From: Streptomyces luomodiensis
GTDB lineage: Bacteria > Actinomycetota > Actinomycetes > Streptomycetales > Streptomycetaceae
Length of the DNA stretch: 64,000 bases
NCBI RefSeq assembly: GCF_031679605.1
Contig: NZ_CP117522.1
Location: 9,920,001 to 9,984,000 of the forward strand
Direction: 5' to 3'
Part shown: positions 1 to 9,544 of the stretch, one piece after another
How positions within the stretch are numbered: position 1 is the stretch's first letter
How the letters are laid out: the number at the start of each line of letters is the position of its first letter
Program-made: the position numbers and the translations under genes
Notes under the pieces: generated by a model
Seen by the model: the letters and a program-made list of their open reading frames with translations, nothing else
Database searches by the model: none
Told to the model about the DNA's origin: nothing

Positions 1-2
1 CC

Positions 3-1280
3 TCCTACACCGGGCTGCGTTCGATCGCGGTGGACGGCGAGGCGCTGTATCTCAACGGGCACCGGCTGTTCATCCGCGGCGTGCTCGACCAGGGCTACTG
101 GCCCGACACCGGGATCACCGCGCCCGACGACGCGGCCCTGCGCCGGGACCTGGAACTCGCCGCGGACGCCGGCTACAACCTCGTACGCAAGCACCTGAAA
201 CTGGAAGACCCCCGCTTCGTCCACCACGCCGACACCCTCGGCATGCTGCTGTGGGCCGAGCCCGCCTCTCCCGGACGCTTCTCGCCCGAGTCCACCGCCC
301 GGTTCGCCGAGCAGATCCAGCCCATGGTGGAACGCGACGGCAACTCTCCCGCCATCATCATCTGGGGCCTGTACAACGAGGAGTGGGGCCTGGACTGGGA
401 CCTCCCCGGCGACCCGGCCAAGCAACAGGCGGTCGCCGACGCCTACGACCGGATCAAGGCCCTCGACCCCACCCGGCCCGCCGTCGACAACTCCGGCTGG
501 ACCCATGTCAGAACCGACCTGCTCGACTGGCACTACTACGACGAGAGCGCCGCGTCATGGGCCGCCACGGTCGCCGATCTCCTCTCCGGCCGGCGCGATG
601 ACTTCCCCGTGAAACTCGGCCCGGACCTGGTCGTCCACAAGCAGCTCGCGGTCACCGGACAGCCGCTGCGCGGCCTGCCCAACCTCAACAGCGAATACGG
701 CGGCGGCTTCACCGGCCTGGAACGCGCCTGGCACCTGCGCTGGCAGACACAGGAACTGCGCCGCCACGACCGGCTCGCCGGCTACGTCTACACCGAGCTG
801 TACGACATCGAGCACGAGAGCGCCGGACTGCTGGACTTCCACCGCGGAGCCAAGGACCTCGCGGGCGTCGACCCGGGCCATGTGAACGCACCCACCACGC
901 TCGTCCTGGACCTCACACCGGTCGCTCCCGGACGCGATCTGCTCACCGCCACGCGGGAGTTCACGGTCGGCGTCCGCGTCTCCCACCACGGCACCGAACC
1001 GGTCGAGGGCACCCTGCACACCACCTGGACCGCCGTGTACGCGGCCGCTCCCGAATCCCCCGGCAGCCCCGTGCCCGGGTGCCACGCCGAAGCCAAGCCG
1101 TACGTCCTCGGAGAGGCCGTCGAGGTGCCCGCGACGCTGCCCGAGGGCCGGACCAGCGGACGACTGCACCTGGCCCTGGTGGCGGAGGGCGGAAGCGTCG
1201 TGGCCCGTACCGCGCTCGACGTGGACACCCGGAGCGAGCCGCACATCGGGGACGATCCGCGAGCCGGCCGAGCCGAGTGA
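3..1280 (+). CDS. GH2 family glycoside hydrolase, C-terminal part (5' end outside window)
   Basis: The frame is open from the first bases, so the N-terminal sugar-binding and Ig-like domains lie upstream. What remains is the TIM barrel typical of GH2 beta-galactosidases, beta-mannosidases and beta-glucuronidases, plus a C-terminal beta domain. The start of the barrel is recognisable (LNGHRLFIRGVLDQGYWP). The expected acid/base glutamate sits in LYNEEWG (about nt 378) and the nucleophile glutamate in NSEYGG (about nt 693). No signal peptide can be judged. The next gene, an exported sialidase-fold enzyme, starts 63 nt downstream on the same strand, so both may serve one glycan-degrading system. 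Substrate cannot be fixed from sequence. A second GH2 gene lies at 13.2-15.1 kb. Confidence 0.85.
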   Translation, partial: SYTGLRSIAVDGEALYLNGHRLFIRGVLDQGYWPDTGITAPDDAALRRDLELAADAGYNLVRKHLKLEDPRFVHHADTLGMLLWAEPASPGRFSPESTARFAEQIQPMVERDGNSPAIIIWGLYNEEWGLDWDLPGDPAKQQAVADAYDRIKALDPTRPAVDNSGWTHVRTDLLDWHYYDESAASWAATVADLLSGRRDDFPVKLGPDLVVHKQLAVTGQPLRGLPNLNSEYGGGFTGLERAWHLRWQTQELRRHDRLAGYVYTELYDIEHESAGLLDFHRGAKDLAGVDPGHVNAPTTLVLDLTPVAPGRDLLTATREFTVGVRVSHHGTEPVEGTLHTTWTAVYAAAPESPGSPVPGCHAEAKPYVLGEAVEVPATLPEGRTSGRLHLALVAEGGSVVARTALDVDTRSEPHIGDDPRAGRAE

Positions 1281-1343
1281 GCCGCACGAAGCAACCCGTT
1301 GCGGGCACCAGCCCCCCCTACTCATCCGCGAAGGAGTGGTTCC

Positions 1344-3005
1344 GTGCGCCTGTCCGCGCCCAGACACAGATCACCGGCCGTGCTCGGCATCCTGGTACTG
1401 CTGGCCGCGCTGATGTCCCTGTGGTCCTCGCCGGCCTCCGCCACACCCGCCGGACAGGTCCTGGCATCGCCGGACCTGTCCGCCAACCCACAGGGCGACA
1501 ACAGCTACCCGCGCGCCATCCGCCTCGACCACGACGGCTCATCGGGCCAGACCATGCTGGCCACGTTCGCCCGGCGCAATCAGGGCGGCCCCAACTCGCT
1601 GCCCCTCTACCGCAGCACCGACGGCGGCCGGACCTGGAGCTCCACCCCCATGTCCACGATCACCTCACACACCGCGGGCTGGGACCTGGAAGCCCCCGTC
1701 CTGTACGAGGTGCCCCGCACCGCGAACGGCCTGAACGCGGGTGACCTGCTCGCCGCCGGCACCGCCTGGAAGGCGGGGGACTTCACGGCGCAGAAGATCG
1801 AGGTCTTCAAGAGCACCGACCACGGCCGGACCTGGCAGTACCTGTCCAACTGCACCCAGAGCAGCGGGATGCCGAACACCATCGGCCACGGCATCTGGGA
1901 ACCGTGGTTCCTGCTCGCGCCGAACAACACGCTCGCCTGTTTCATCTCCGACGAACGGCCGGCGAACACCCCGACCAACAACCAGGTCATCGGCCACTAC
2001 ACCTCGACCGACGGCGGCCGGACCTGGAGCTCCGCACTCACCCAGGACGTGGCCTTCCCCGCCGACGACCTGGCCCGCCCCGGCATGTCGATCGTCGTCC
2101 CGGTGGCAGGCGGGAAATTCATGATGGCGTATGAGATGTGCCGGGACGCCACCGACGCCGACCACGCCTGCGAGGTGTACACCAAGACCAGTACGGACGG
2201 CCTGAACTGGGCACCTGCCGACGCACCGGGGACTCTCGTGCGGACCAGCGACGGCCGGCATCTGCTGCACACCCCGTACCTGGCCTGGCAGCCGGGTGGC
2301 GGCCCCAACGGCACGCTGCTGATGTCCGGTCAGCGCGTCGTCACCGGGCCCACGGGGAACAAGACCGTCATGGCGGAGTCCGGCACCGTCATCCTGTCCA
2401 ACACCAACCTCGGCACCGGAGAGTGGACCGAGATCGAAGCACCCGTGAAGACGGACCCGACCGGCGGTTACCGCTCCGGCGAGCCGTCCTGTCCGGGCTA
2501 CAGCTCCCCCATCACACCGCGGGCGGACGGCACCAGCTTCCTCTACCTGAGCGCGACCTGGCTCGGTACCGGCAACCAGTGTCAGGTCCGTTTCAACACC
2601 GGTCAACTCGGCGGCCCGGTCGGACAGGTCACCACCCCATGGGTCGCGGGCAAGTGCCTCGACGTCGACACCAACACCAGTGCCGACGGCAGGGCCGTAC
2701 AACTCTGGGACTGCAACACGGCAACCGGGCAACGGTGGTCGGTGGCGCCGGACGGCACACTGCGCGCGTTCGGCCGCTGCCTGGACATCGACGGCAACGG
2801 CACCGCCAACTTCACCAAGGTGCAACTGTGGGAGTGCAACAACGCCGGCGGCCAGCAGTGGCGGCAGCAGGCCGACGGTTCCCTGCGCAACCCGCAGTCG
2901 GGCCGCTGCCTGGACATCCCCCAGGGCGCCACCGCGAACGGCACGCGCCTCCAGATATACGACTGCAACGGCCTCGGCACCCAGAAGTGGAACCTTCCCT
3001 CATAA
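1344..3005 (+). CDS. Secreted sialidase-superfamily glycosidase with ricin-type lectin domain
   Basis: The GTG start is chosen because AAGGAG lies 7 nt upstream; an in-frame start 45 nt earlier lacks this. The 553-residue product begins with a basic stretch, a long hydrophobic core and an ASA-type cleavage site, so it is exported. The middle is a six-bladed propeller marked by Asp-box repeats (STDGGRTW twice, STDHGRTW, STDGLNW). The last 125 residues are a ricin B lectin with three CLD..QxW units (QRW, QQW, QKW). Asp boxes are shared by GH33 sialidases and GH93 exo-arabinanases. A WEPWF motif makes GH93 a real alternative, so the substrate is open. It is the last gene before a strong terminator. 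Confidence 0.85.
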   Translation: MRLSAPRHRSPAVLGILVLLAALMSLWSSPASATPAGQVLASPDLSANPQGDNSYPRAIRLDHDGSSGQTMLATFARRNQGGPNSLPLYRSTDGGRTWSSTPMSTITSHTAGWDLEAPVLYEVPRTANGLNAGDLLAAGTAWKAGDFTAQKIEVFKSTDHGRTWQYLSNCTQSSGMPNTIGHGIWEPWFLLAPNNTLACFISDERPANTPTNNQVIGHYTSTDGGRTWSSALTQDVAFPADDLARPGMSIVVPVAGGKFMMAYEMCRDATDADHACEVYTKTSTDGLNWAPADAPGTLVRTSDGRHLLHTPYLAWQPGGGPNGTLLMSGQRVVTGPTGNKTVMAESGTVILSNTNLGTGEWTEIEAPVKTDPTGGYRSGEPSCPGYSSPITPRADGTSFLYLSATWLGTGNQCQVRFNTGQLGGPVGQVTTPWVAGKCLDVDTNTSADGRAVQLWDCNTATGQRWSVAPDGTLRAFGRCLDIDGNGTANFTKVQLWECNNAGGQQWRQQADGSLRNPQSGRCLDIPQGATANGTRLQIYDCNGLGTQKWNLPS

Positions 3006-3080
3006 CACACTCCTAGCACCCCTGGCTCACTCCCAGGGCACACCAACGATCCGGCGGGCGCCCCGCCCCGCCGCACGGCA

Positions 3081-3113
3081 AAGGCCGCGTCCGGATCGCC
3101 CGGACGCGGCCTT
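3081..3113 (+). terminator. Factor-independent-type terminator hairpin
   Basis: A perfect 14-bp stem (AAGGCCGCGTCCGG and its complement) closes a 5-nt loop, followed by a pyrimidine-rich tract (CTTCTCCTGC). It lies 76 nt past the sialidase-like gene and would end that transcript. Confidence 0.85.
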
Positions 3114-3298
3114 CTCCTGCTCCGGGCCCGATCGGTCGCGTGGGCGTGGCCAACCGGCCCAGGCAGTGACGAGCCGTCGCCCCGCTTCGACGAGCCGGCC
3201 ACCCGACCTCCCGCCGGCCCGCACCTCGCTTCACCCCCTCGTCCGGCACCGCGAGTACGCGACGTGATCACGCGCCGGAGAGGTCCTATAGTGGCCCG

Positions 3299-3397
3299 AT
3301 GCCACTTGTGGAAGTGACCTACGCCCCGAGTGGCGCTGAATCGAAGCTCCGAGAATCGCTCGGCTTCGCGAGTCCCTGGCCGGGGCCAGCCGAGTGA
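3299..3397 (+). pseudogene. Possible tautomerase-like N-terminal fragment
   Basis: A 32-codon reading frame starts MPLVEVTYAPSG and ends at TGA. MPLVEVTYAP resembles the start of tautomerase-superfamily proteins, whose catalytic residue is the proline exposed after Met removal. The family needs 60 or more residues, so this would be a truncated relic. GGAGAGG lies about 13 nt upstream. Recognition rests on ten residues only. Confidence 0.3.
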
Positions 3398-3482
3398 GCC
3401 GCCTTCCCGCACCGCGAACCACGGTGATCGGGAGTTGCAGTTGCGACACCGACACGAAAGCGGACAATCCCTGACTTCTTGG

Positions 3483-3881
3483 TCAGATGGCGGGCTTCGG
3501 CAGGTGACCGAGGTGCTTGATTACGCGCTCGCGCAAGAGCAGGTACTCGTCCCAACGGCGCAGAGGGCCGGGCGGGCGTTCGACGACACGGGCTGCGGTT
3601 ACAGCCTGGCCGCGTTTGAACTGCTCGTGGGTCAAGTCGAGCTCGACGCCGCTGGGCAGGCGGTTCCACCAGTGAAAGCCGTGCTGATCCCCGTCAAGGT
3701 GCACCTCACCGACCATGAGGTCGCCGCCGAAGATGTCATTGACGATCAAAGCTGTGATGTCACAGTGGCCCCAGGCAGGGTTGTCGGGATACCACTCGGC
3801 CTGATCGTCGGGCGAGCAGGTGTCGGCGGCCCAGCTGGCTCGCAGGGCCTTGTCCAGGACAAGCAGGTTCCAAGGAGTCAT
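3483..3881 (-). CDS. YunG-like protein of unknown function
   Basis: The 132-residue product starts at MTPWNLL; a longer in-frame start 72 nt upstream adds low-complexity sequence not expected in the family. The block WAADTCSPDD...NPAWGHCDITALIV...GGDLMVGEVH...HWWNRL..G.ELDLT matches the YunG-like family, which is widespread in Streptomyces. The conserved Cys, His and Asp residues in CDITA and GEVH suggest a metal- or thiol-dependent fold, but no reaction is known. It is soluble with no signal peptide. Integrase and acetyltransferase debris on the right suggest it arrived as cargo. Confidence 0.75.
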   Translation of the reverse strand: MTPWNLLVLDKALRASWAADTCSPDDQAEWYPDNPAWGHCDITALIVNDIFGGDLMVGEVHLDGDQHGFHWWNRLPSGVELDLTHEQFKRGQAVTAARVVERPPGPLRRWDEYLLLRERVIKHLGHLPKPAI

Positions 3882-4084
3882 GGCGGCAGCATCGCAGCCA
3901 CCGCTGACATCGCCCCAAGGGCCTTCGCCTGGGTCCGAGGCTGGCGAGCTCATCCGCGAGCACTCAAGGGTGTGATCCGCGTTACATATCTTCCTCTGGA
4001 ATGCAACACGCTCGACGACCCCCGTTGCGAACCGAGCGTCGGGGGATCAGCCTGCCCAATCCCCACACGAGCACATCCGCACAC

Positions 4085-4682
4085 GGGCTTTGCGGACACA
4101 AGCAGGTTCTTCGTGACCGACGCCGTCATGAACGGCCTGCCCCCGCACATTGCCCAGGTGATCTGCGGGCACAAAAGCATCGACACCACGATCGGATACA
4201 AGGCGGTCTATCCCGCCGAAACGATCGAGGCCCACCGGGCTTTCATTGCCCGCCGTCGGGCCTCCCGCCCCAGCGAGGAGTACCGGACCCCGACTGAAGA
4301 AGAGTGGGATGCCTTCCTCGCCCACTTCGAGAAGCGGAAGGTGTCCATCGGCACCTGCGCACGCGCCTTCGGAACCGCGTGCATTCATGAGCACGCTTGT
4401 GTCAGATGCTCGTTCCTCCGACCTGACCCGTCCCAACGGACACGGCTCGCCGAGATCCGCGACAACCTGATCGTCCGAATCGCCGAAGCCGAGCGGGAGG
4501 GCTGGCTTGGGGAGGTCGAAGGACTTCAGGTCAGCCTCGCCGGCGCGGAGAACAAGCTGGCCCAGCTCGACGCGGAAGCGTCCCGCAACCGGGTCATCCA
4601 CCTCGGCATGCCGGAATTCCGCGAGATCGCCGGTCGCACCGTGGAGCATTCTTCCGCCCACCCCAACCGACCTGATCTCTGA
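4085..4682 (+). pseudogene. Tyrosine recombinase (phage-type integrase), C-terminal remnant
   Basis: Readable protein begins at RFFVTDAVMNGLPPHIAQ and runs through ICGHKSIDTTIGYKAVYP, which holds the catalytic His and nucleophilic Tyr of a tyrosine recombinase. A tail of about 130 residues with a Cys-rich segment (CARAFGTACIHEHACVRC) and a coiled coil follows. The N-terminal DNA-binding and catalytic parts, including the HxxR arginine, are missing. The frame runs open upstream into unrelated sequence, so this is a truncated relic. Confidence 0.8.
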
Positions 4683-4762
4683 CGGTGCCCTGTCACTGGC
4701 GCCTGGCAGGATGACCGCCCATGAACGCTGAATCGGCCAAACTTGCTAGTCAGGAGGCTCCA

Positions 4763-5239
4763 ATGAAGGTCATGCTGCGGGAAGTAAGCGACTCTGACCT
4801 GCCCGTTTTCTTCGCTCAGATGAACGATCCGGAGGGGATCCGGATGGCGGCGTTCACCGCCAAGGACCCATCAGACAGCGCCCACTTCCAGGCCCACTGG
4901 GCACGGATCCGCAAAGATCCAGCGGTCATAGCGCGCACCATCGTCGGCGGTAGCGGTGAAGTCGTCGGTCACGTTGCCGTGTTCGGCCCGCCCGAGGAAC
5001 GCGAGGTCACGTATTGGATCGGGCGGCAATACTGGGGCCGAGGAGCTGCTACCGCTGCGCTGCGAGAGCTGCTCGGCGTCGAACCGCAGCGTCCACTGCA
5101 CGCCCGCGTGGCTGCGGACAACGTCGGCTCCATCCAGGTCCTGAAGAAGTACGGATTCGTGGTCACCGGCAGCGAGCGGGATTACGCGAACGGGCGAGGC
5201 AAGGAAGTCGACGAGGTGCTCTTCACCTTGCCCGGATGA
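4763..5239 (+). CDS. GNAT family N-acetyltransferase
   Basis: ATG follows AGGAGG by about 6 nt, which decides this start over an in-frame site 42 nt upstream. The 158-residue protein has the GNAT fold: an N-terminal beta-alpha unit (LREVSDSDLPVFFAQMNDPE), the acetyl-CoA motif WIGRQYWGRGAATAALREL near residues 89-107, and the closing VAADNVGSIQVLKKYGFVV strand-helix-strand. It resembles RimJ/RimL-type enzymes. The acceptor (protein N-terminus, amine drug or small amine) is unknown. It lies between two integrase tails, suggesting carriage on a lost integrative element. Confidence 0.8.
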   Translation: MKVMLREVSDSDLPVFFAQMNDPEGIRMAAFTAKDPSDSAHFQAHWARIRKDPAVIARTIVGGSGEVVGHVAVFGPPEEREVTYWIGRQYWGRGAATAALRELLGVEPQRPLHARVAADNVGSIQVLKKYGFVVTGSERDYANGRGKEVDEVLFTLPG

Positions 5240-5311
5240 CCCACACTGTCAAAGCCCTCAAGAGAGGTAGTAGGGGCGGGGCCTGAAGTAGTTCAGAGAA
5301 GCCTGCGTCCG

Positions 5312-5530
5312 ATGCCCGATACCCGATGCCCGATGCTCCGCCTCGACCTCGCCCAAGCTCCCCGGCTGCTGGAGATCGAAGCCAACACCCGGGAACGGCT
5401 CCAAGAGGCCCGCCGGATGCAGTGGCTGGGCGAGGTTGCCGCCTTGCAAGAGAGCCTGCGGCACATCACCGACAAGAAGAAACAAGCCGACCGCCTTCGG
5501 CGGCAGGCCGACCACGGCGAAGTGCGGGAC
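5312..5530 (+). pseudogene. Second integrase C-terminal remnant
   Basis: CPMLRLDLAQAPRLLEIEAN followed by WLGEVAALQESL parallels CSFLRPDPSQRTRLAEIRDN...WLGEVEGLQVSL in the remnant at 4.1-4.7 kb. It is therefore the coiled-coil tail of a related but non-identical integrase. The catalytic domain is absent and the frame degenerates after about 70 residues. No start codon or ribosome site fits. The two tails bracket the acetyltransferase gene. Confidence 0.65.
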
Positions 5531-5588
5531 CGGCGCCCTCGGGTGAGGCAGCCCGCACCAGAGTGCCGCCCGAAGGCCGCAGACCGCT

Positions 5589-6103
5589 TCAGAGCCCGGA
5601 CGACGTCCCCAGGTAATCGTCGGGAAGCGCGACTCCGGTGCGTGCCCGCAGTCGAGCCATGTCCAGCCGGTCCTTCTCGGTCAAGTCATAGCCACCGTGG
5701 CACTGCACCTGAGTCACTGCATCGACGCACCGCACCTCGTGCCCACCGATACTGCCGGCCACCGGCGCCGGGTAGTGGAACCGGTCGCCGTCCGGCAGCA
5801 GCTGATCCCCGCCCCCTCCCGCCGTTGCGGTGATGGGGTGCAGGTCGATCTCTCGGCCGGTGGCATCGGCCACCGCCAACGCGGTTGGCAGCCAGTCCCG
5901 GAGGACATGGACGAAGCCAGCCTGTTTCAGCGTCGTCCGGACCACATTGACCTGGTCGAGCAGTACGACGAGGTCAAGATCCGAGTGCTCGCGCGTGGTT
6001 TCGCCGATCAAGGCATCCACCCCCCCCACCCGCCATCCACCCACGCGGTCACTCCGGCGCTAGCCAGCAGGCCCAGCACCTCAATCACGTCAGACTCACG
6101 CAT
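5589..6103 (-). pseudogene. Nucleotidyltransferase (aminoglycoside/lincosamide type), frameshifted
   Basis: Read from ATG at 6103 the product starts MRESDVIEVLGLLASAGV..WVDGGW, the usual opening of small drug nucleotidyltransferases. After a run of eight C/G pairs at 6020-6027 it continues in another frame as VDALIGE..REHSDLDLVVLLD, with the DxD metal site, then REIDLHPI and the C-terminal DRLDMARLRARTG. Six G in the run would restore GGWGVDAL, so two extra bases break the gene. Otherwise length (about 170 residues) and motifs are complete. Related enzymes adenylylate antibiotics; a housekeeping role is also possible. A sequencing error in the homopolymer is not excluded. Confidence 0.75.
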
Positions 6104-6221
6104 CACGAGGGCACCTTTCCAGACCTCTGGGCCTGCCACCAGCTGATTTCATAACCTCGGAGATCGTCAGGCCCAGGATTAACCGGTCCGACAACACTGA
6201 CTGATTGAAGTACAGAGAAGC

Positions 6222-6380
6222 GTGTTCGCCTCCTGCGGCCAGGAGGCGTTCTTCGAAGGGCACGTTCACCCGCTGCGGACGCTGGGCGGTGTCCCTCGGG
6301 GCAAGCCCCGCTACGACAACCTCAAGGCCGCCGTCGCCCGCGTGCTCGGACTGAGCCGGGCCAGGGGCGAGCGGAAACCA
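6222..6380 (+). mobile_element. IS21 family IstA transposase fragment
   Basis: About 50 residues (GQEAFFEGHVHPLRTLGGVP then YDNLKAAVARVLG) match the catalytic-core region of IS21 IstA. Both sides are lost, and the fragment runs into the 5'-truncated oligopeptidase gene. It therefore probably marks the deletion junction. Confidence 0.7.
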
Positions 6381-6430
6381 GCAAACCGTCGCGCCCACGC
6401 AGTTCCTCACCGGACAGCTGGACTGGCGGC

Positions 6431-7988
6431 GCGAAGTGGCTGCCCGACTCATCCGGATTCTTCTTCACCGGCACCGACGACGACCCGGTCAGCTCCGCGC
6501 ACGAGGTGTGGCTGCACCTGCGTCACGGCACGCCGTCGACGGTGGCGGTCGACGTGCCGTGGCTGCCGGGTGACGACTACCGTGCCGTCGTCGCCTCGGC
6601 GGACGGGCGGCATGCGGTGGCCGTGCAAGGGCTGTTCGCCCCGGTTCCGGTGGCGGTGACAAAGCTGCACGACCCGACGAACCTGGCGTGGCGGGAGTTC
6701 GTCACCGACGCTTCGTTGAACCTGGCTGGATTCCTGGTCGGAAACGAGTGGATCGCGGTTACCGACGCCGGGGCACCGCGCGGCCGAGTGGTGGCGATCG
6801 GCCTGAACAGCACCACCCCGGACGACCCCGCTCGTGGCGCACGATCGTGGCGGAGACCGACGTGACCGTGCGTGCCGTACGCCCGGTGGGGGACGTTCTC
6901 TACGTGCACGAGTTCGTCGAGACCTACTCCAGGCTGCGCGTGGTCGACCACGACGGCGCTGCGCGCGGAATGGTCCCCTTGCCGGGCAAAGGTGCGGTGG
7001 GGGAGCTGCCGTTCGCGATGATGAACATCCTCGGGCCCACGCCGACCGACCAGCTGCCGTTCGCGTTCTCGACGCTGACGAGCTCCTGGGGCACCTATCG
7101 GCACCGGCCGGGCGCGCCGCTGCTGGAGACCTTGCGGGAGCCAGAGGTCCTGCTGGAGGACTGTCTGATCGAGGACGGCTGGGCCACCTCCGCGGACGGC
7201 ACCCGGGTGCCCTACCACCTGGTGCGCCGCCGGGACGTCCTGCTGAACCGGCCGCGTCCGGCTCTGATGTACGGGTACGGCGGCTTCGGCGCCCCGTGGG
7301 TTGCGCAGTACCCGGGGGCGATGGCCGCGTTCGTCGCGGCCGGCGGCGTGTTCGTGCACACGAACCTGCGCGGCGGCGGGGAGTTCGGCCGGGACTGGTG
7401 GCACGACGGCCGCCAGCAGGCCAAGCAGAACGGATACGACGACCTGTACGCGATCGCCGGGGACCTCGTCGCCACCCGGGCCACCAGCCCGAACCTGCTC
7501 GCCTTGACCGGGGGGTCGGGAGGCGGACTGATGTGCGGCGTCGCTGCGACGCAGCGGCCGAACCTCTGGCGCGTGGTGGTCCCGCGCGTGCCGATCTTCG
7601 ACCTCATCGGCGCCTGCCGCGACGGCTATGGCCGGTGGATCGTCGATACGGAGTTCGCGCGCATCGACGACCCGGACGAGGTCCGGCGCCGCGCCACGTT
7701 CTCGCCCTACCACCTGCTCCGCGACGGCGTCGACTACCCGGCGGTTTCATCGAGGCCGGTGACACCGACCCGCGATGCCCGCCATGGCACGCCCGTAAGT
7801 TCGGTGCCCGCCTGCAGGCGGCCACAGGTGGCGACGCGCCCGTGTTCATCCGCATCTGGAGCGACTCCGGCCACGGCTGGGCCACCGACAAGGAGATCGT
7901 GCTCACCCAGCAAACCGAGTCGCTCGCTTGCATGCTGAAGACGCTGGGAATGGTTCCGCCGGAGCGACCGCCAGTCGCTGCCAAGTGA
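6431..7988 (+). pseudogene. Prolyl oligopeptidase (S9 serine peptidase), truncated and twice frameshifted
   Basis: Three frames carry one protein in order. First is a beta-propeller part from KWLPDSSGFFFTGTDDD to about 6830. Next is a long block to about 7740 with the alpha/beta-hydrolase core (ALMYGYGGFG...GGSGGGLM, nucleophile Ser). Last is a C-terminal block with the expected Asp and His (FIEAGDTDPRCPPWHARKF, SDSGHGWATD). The N-terminal half of the propeller and the start codon are replaced by IS21 debris. Intact enzymes cleave short peptides after proline. The catalytic triad is still encoded, so decay is recent or the frameshifts are sequence errors; the 5' truncation is real either way. 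Confidence 0.8.
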
Positions 7989-8033
7989 GAACCGGGGAAT
8001 TGAACGGATGACATTCGAAGGAGGACCAGGATC

Positions 8034-8957
8034 ATGTGGACAGAGACCACTCCGCCGCTGGCCGCGATGCTGCCGGGAACGCGATACTTTGAACTCGAGT
8101 CGGAGGCGGTGGGCGCCCAGTTCGGTGTATGGGTGACGACTCCACCCCGCTACGAATCCGAAACGGAACGCCGATACCCCGCGATCTATCAGCCGGACGG
8201 AAACCTGACAGCTCCTCAGACCGCTCCAGCCATGCAGATGGTGCGCGACGACCCGATCAATCCTGTAGAGCCCTTCATCCAGGTGAGCGTCGGCTACATC
8301 GGCGAAGACACCACCCGGCTGCTCGCGGTACGCGCTCGTGACCTGCTCCCCCCGGGCGAACCCCTGCTGCCCACCACTAACGCGGAGAGCCTGGATTTGC
8401 TCGTTCAGGCAGGGTACCTCGATGCAGACGCCGCAAAGCTCTATTGGCACAACCTGCAAAACCCTGCCGCCGACAAATTCCTTTCCTTTCTCGTCGACGA
8501 ACTCCACCCACTCATCAGTGCAGAGTTTCGCGTCGATGACACATCGACCGGGCTGTGGGGCTTCTCGTACGGTGGGCTCTTCGCCACCTATGCTGCCCTG
8601 CGCCGGACCCCGTTCAGCAGGATCGGTGCCGGCAGCCCCGGCATCGTCCCTCAGTCGAAGGTATTCGAGCTGTACGACAGCGAGATAAAAGACGAAGCCG
8701 ACTACAGCGGCCGCATGCTGCACATGACTGTCTGCGAAACAGAAGTGACAGCCGTATCGCCGTATCAAGCCTACGTCGGCCTCGGCGCCACCGAGTTCAT
8801 TATCCAAGCGGGCAAGAACCCACTCAGCGGCTTCACGTTCAGCAGCAAGATCATTCCAGCAGAGTCACATGCCACCGGACTTGCAGCATCCTGGTTCAGC
8901 TTCTTGCGTCACTGCTACTCCACAAGTTCACCCGAGGCGACGATAATGTGCCAGTAA
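8034..8957 (+). CDS. Esterase of the enterochelin-esterase-like alpha/beta hydrolase family
   Basis: ATG follows GAAGGAGGA at good spacing. The 307-residue product matches the putative esterase family (IroE/Fes/esterase D-like). It has an N-terminal strand pair (ELESEAVGAQFGVWVTTPPRY), the nucleophile elbow GFSYGG (Ser near residue 181) and a C-terminal ESHATG that would supply the catalytic His. No signal peptide is seen, so it is cytoplasmic. The substrate is unknown; family members hydrolyse ester siderophores or simple esters. It begins 45 nt after the broken oligopeptidase and may once have been co-transcribed with it. Confidence 0.75.
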   Translation: MWTETTPPLAAMLPGTRYFELESEAVGAQFGVWVTTPPRYESETERRYPAIYQPDGNLTAPQTAPAMQMVRDDPINPVEPFIQVSVGYIGEDTTRLLAVRARDLLPPGEPLLPTTNAESLDLLVQAGYLDADAAKLYWHNLQNPAADKFLSFLVDELHPLISAEFRVDDTSTGLWGFSYGGLFATYAALRRTPFSRIGAGSPGIVPQSKVFELYDSEIKDEADYSGRMLHMTVCETEVTAVSPYQAYVGLGATEFIIQAGKNPLSGFTFSSKIIPAESHATGLAASWFSFLRHCYSTSSPEATIMCQ

Positions 8958-8989
8958 CAGCCGCACTACAGCATCGTCAACCCATGTCC

Positions 8990-9300
8990 GGCAGGCGCTG
9001 CGGGCCGGGCGAAGGCGCGCTTGTCTGGAGATGGACAGGACGCGATGCGGTGGGCTATCTGCCGCAGGCTGAGCCAGCGGCGCGGATGGTCGTAGTCGTA
9101 GCCCTTGTCAGCATGCAGTTGACGGGGCGTCGGCGGCGCGGGCAACGGACGAGACGGTGATCAGCTCGCTGTCCGCGGTCAGCTTGTCGAGGACCTTCAG
9201 GCCACGGGCCCGGCGGCGCTCGGAGCCCGTCGGGCACCCGATCCACAGCAGTGCCGGGCAGCACGGCGTGCACGCCACGCCACAGCGCCCCCAGGCGAGC
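8990..9300 (-). mobile_element. IS5-type transposase debris
   Basis: On the minus strand QLHADKGYDYDHPRRWL (9117-9065) matches the third-acidic-residue region of IS5-family transposases, in which a DKGYD-type motif is standard. Flanking sequence to about 9300 is scrambled and no longer gives a continuous protein. No terminal repeats were found. Confidence 0.5.
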
Positions 9301-9544
9301 GGGTGCGGAATGGTGTCACCGGCCAGGCTGCTGCGGTGGACCTGATCGCGGCCGGCGATGAAGTCGCCGCGCGGTGGCTGGACGACCCGCAAGAGGCGGT
9401 CGCGCTGGTGCGCGAGCTCGCCGGCTCGCGCGGCTGCGCGCGTGGTGGTGCGGGAGACGGCCGGATTTCTGGAACCAGGCGCTGAAGGCGGGGATGATGC
9501 GGAATGCTGGCGCTGGCAGCATCTGAAGACGGGAGGGCCGTGCC

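Noticed and set aside
555..1367. 270-residue minus-strand frame
   Set aside because: Antisense to the GH2 gene, with no family match and no ribosome site.
3330..4682. 450-residue plus-strand frame
   Set aside because: Its first 250 codons are antisense to the YunG-like gene; only the integrase tail at its end is real.
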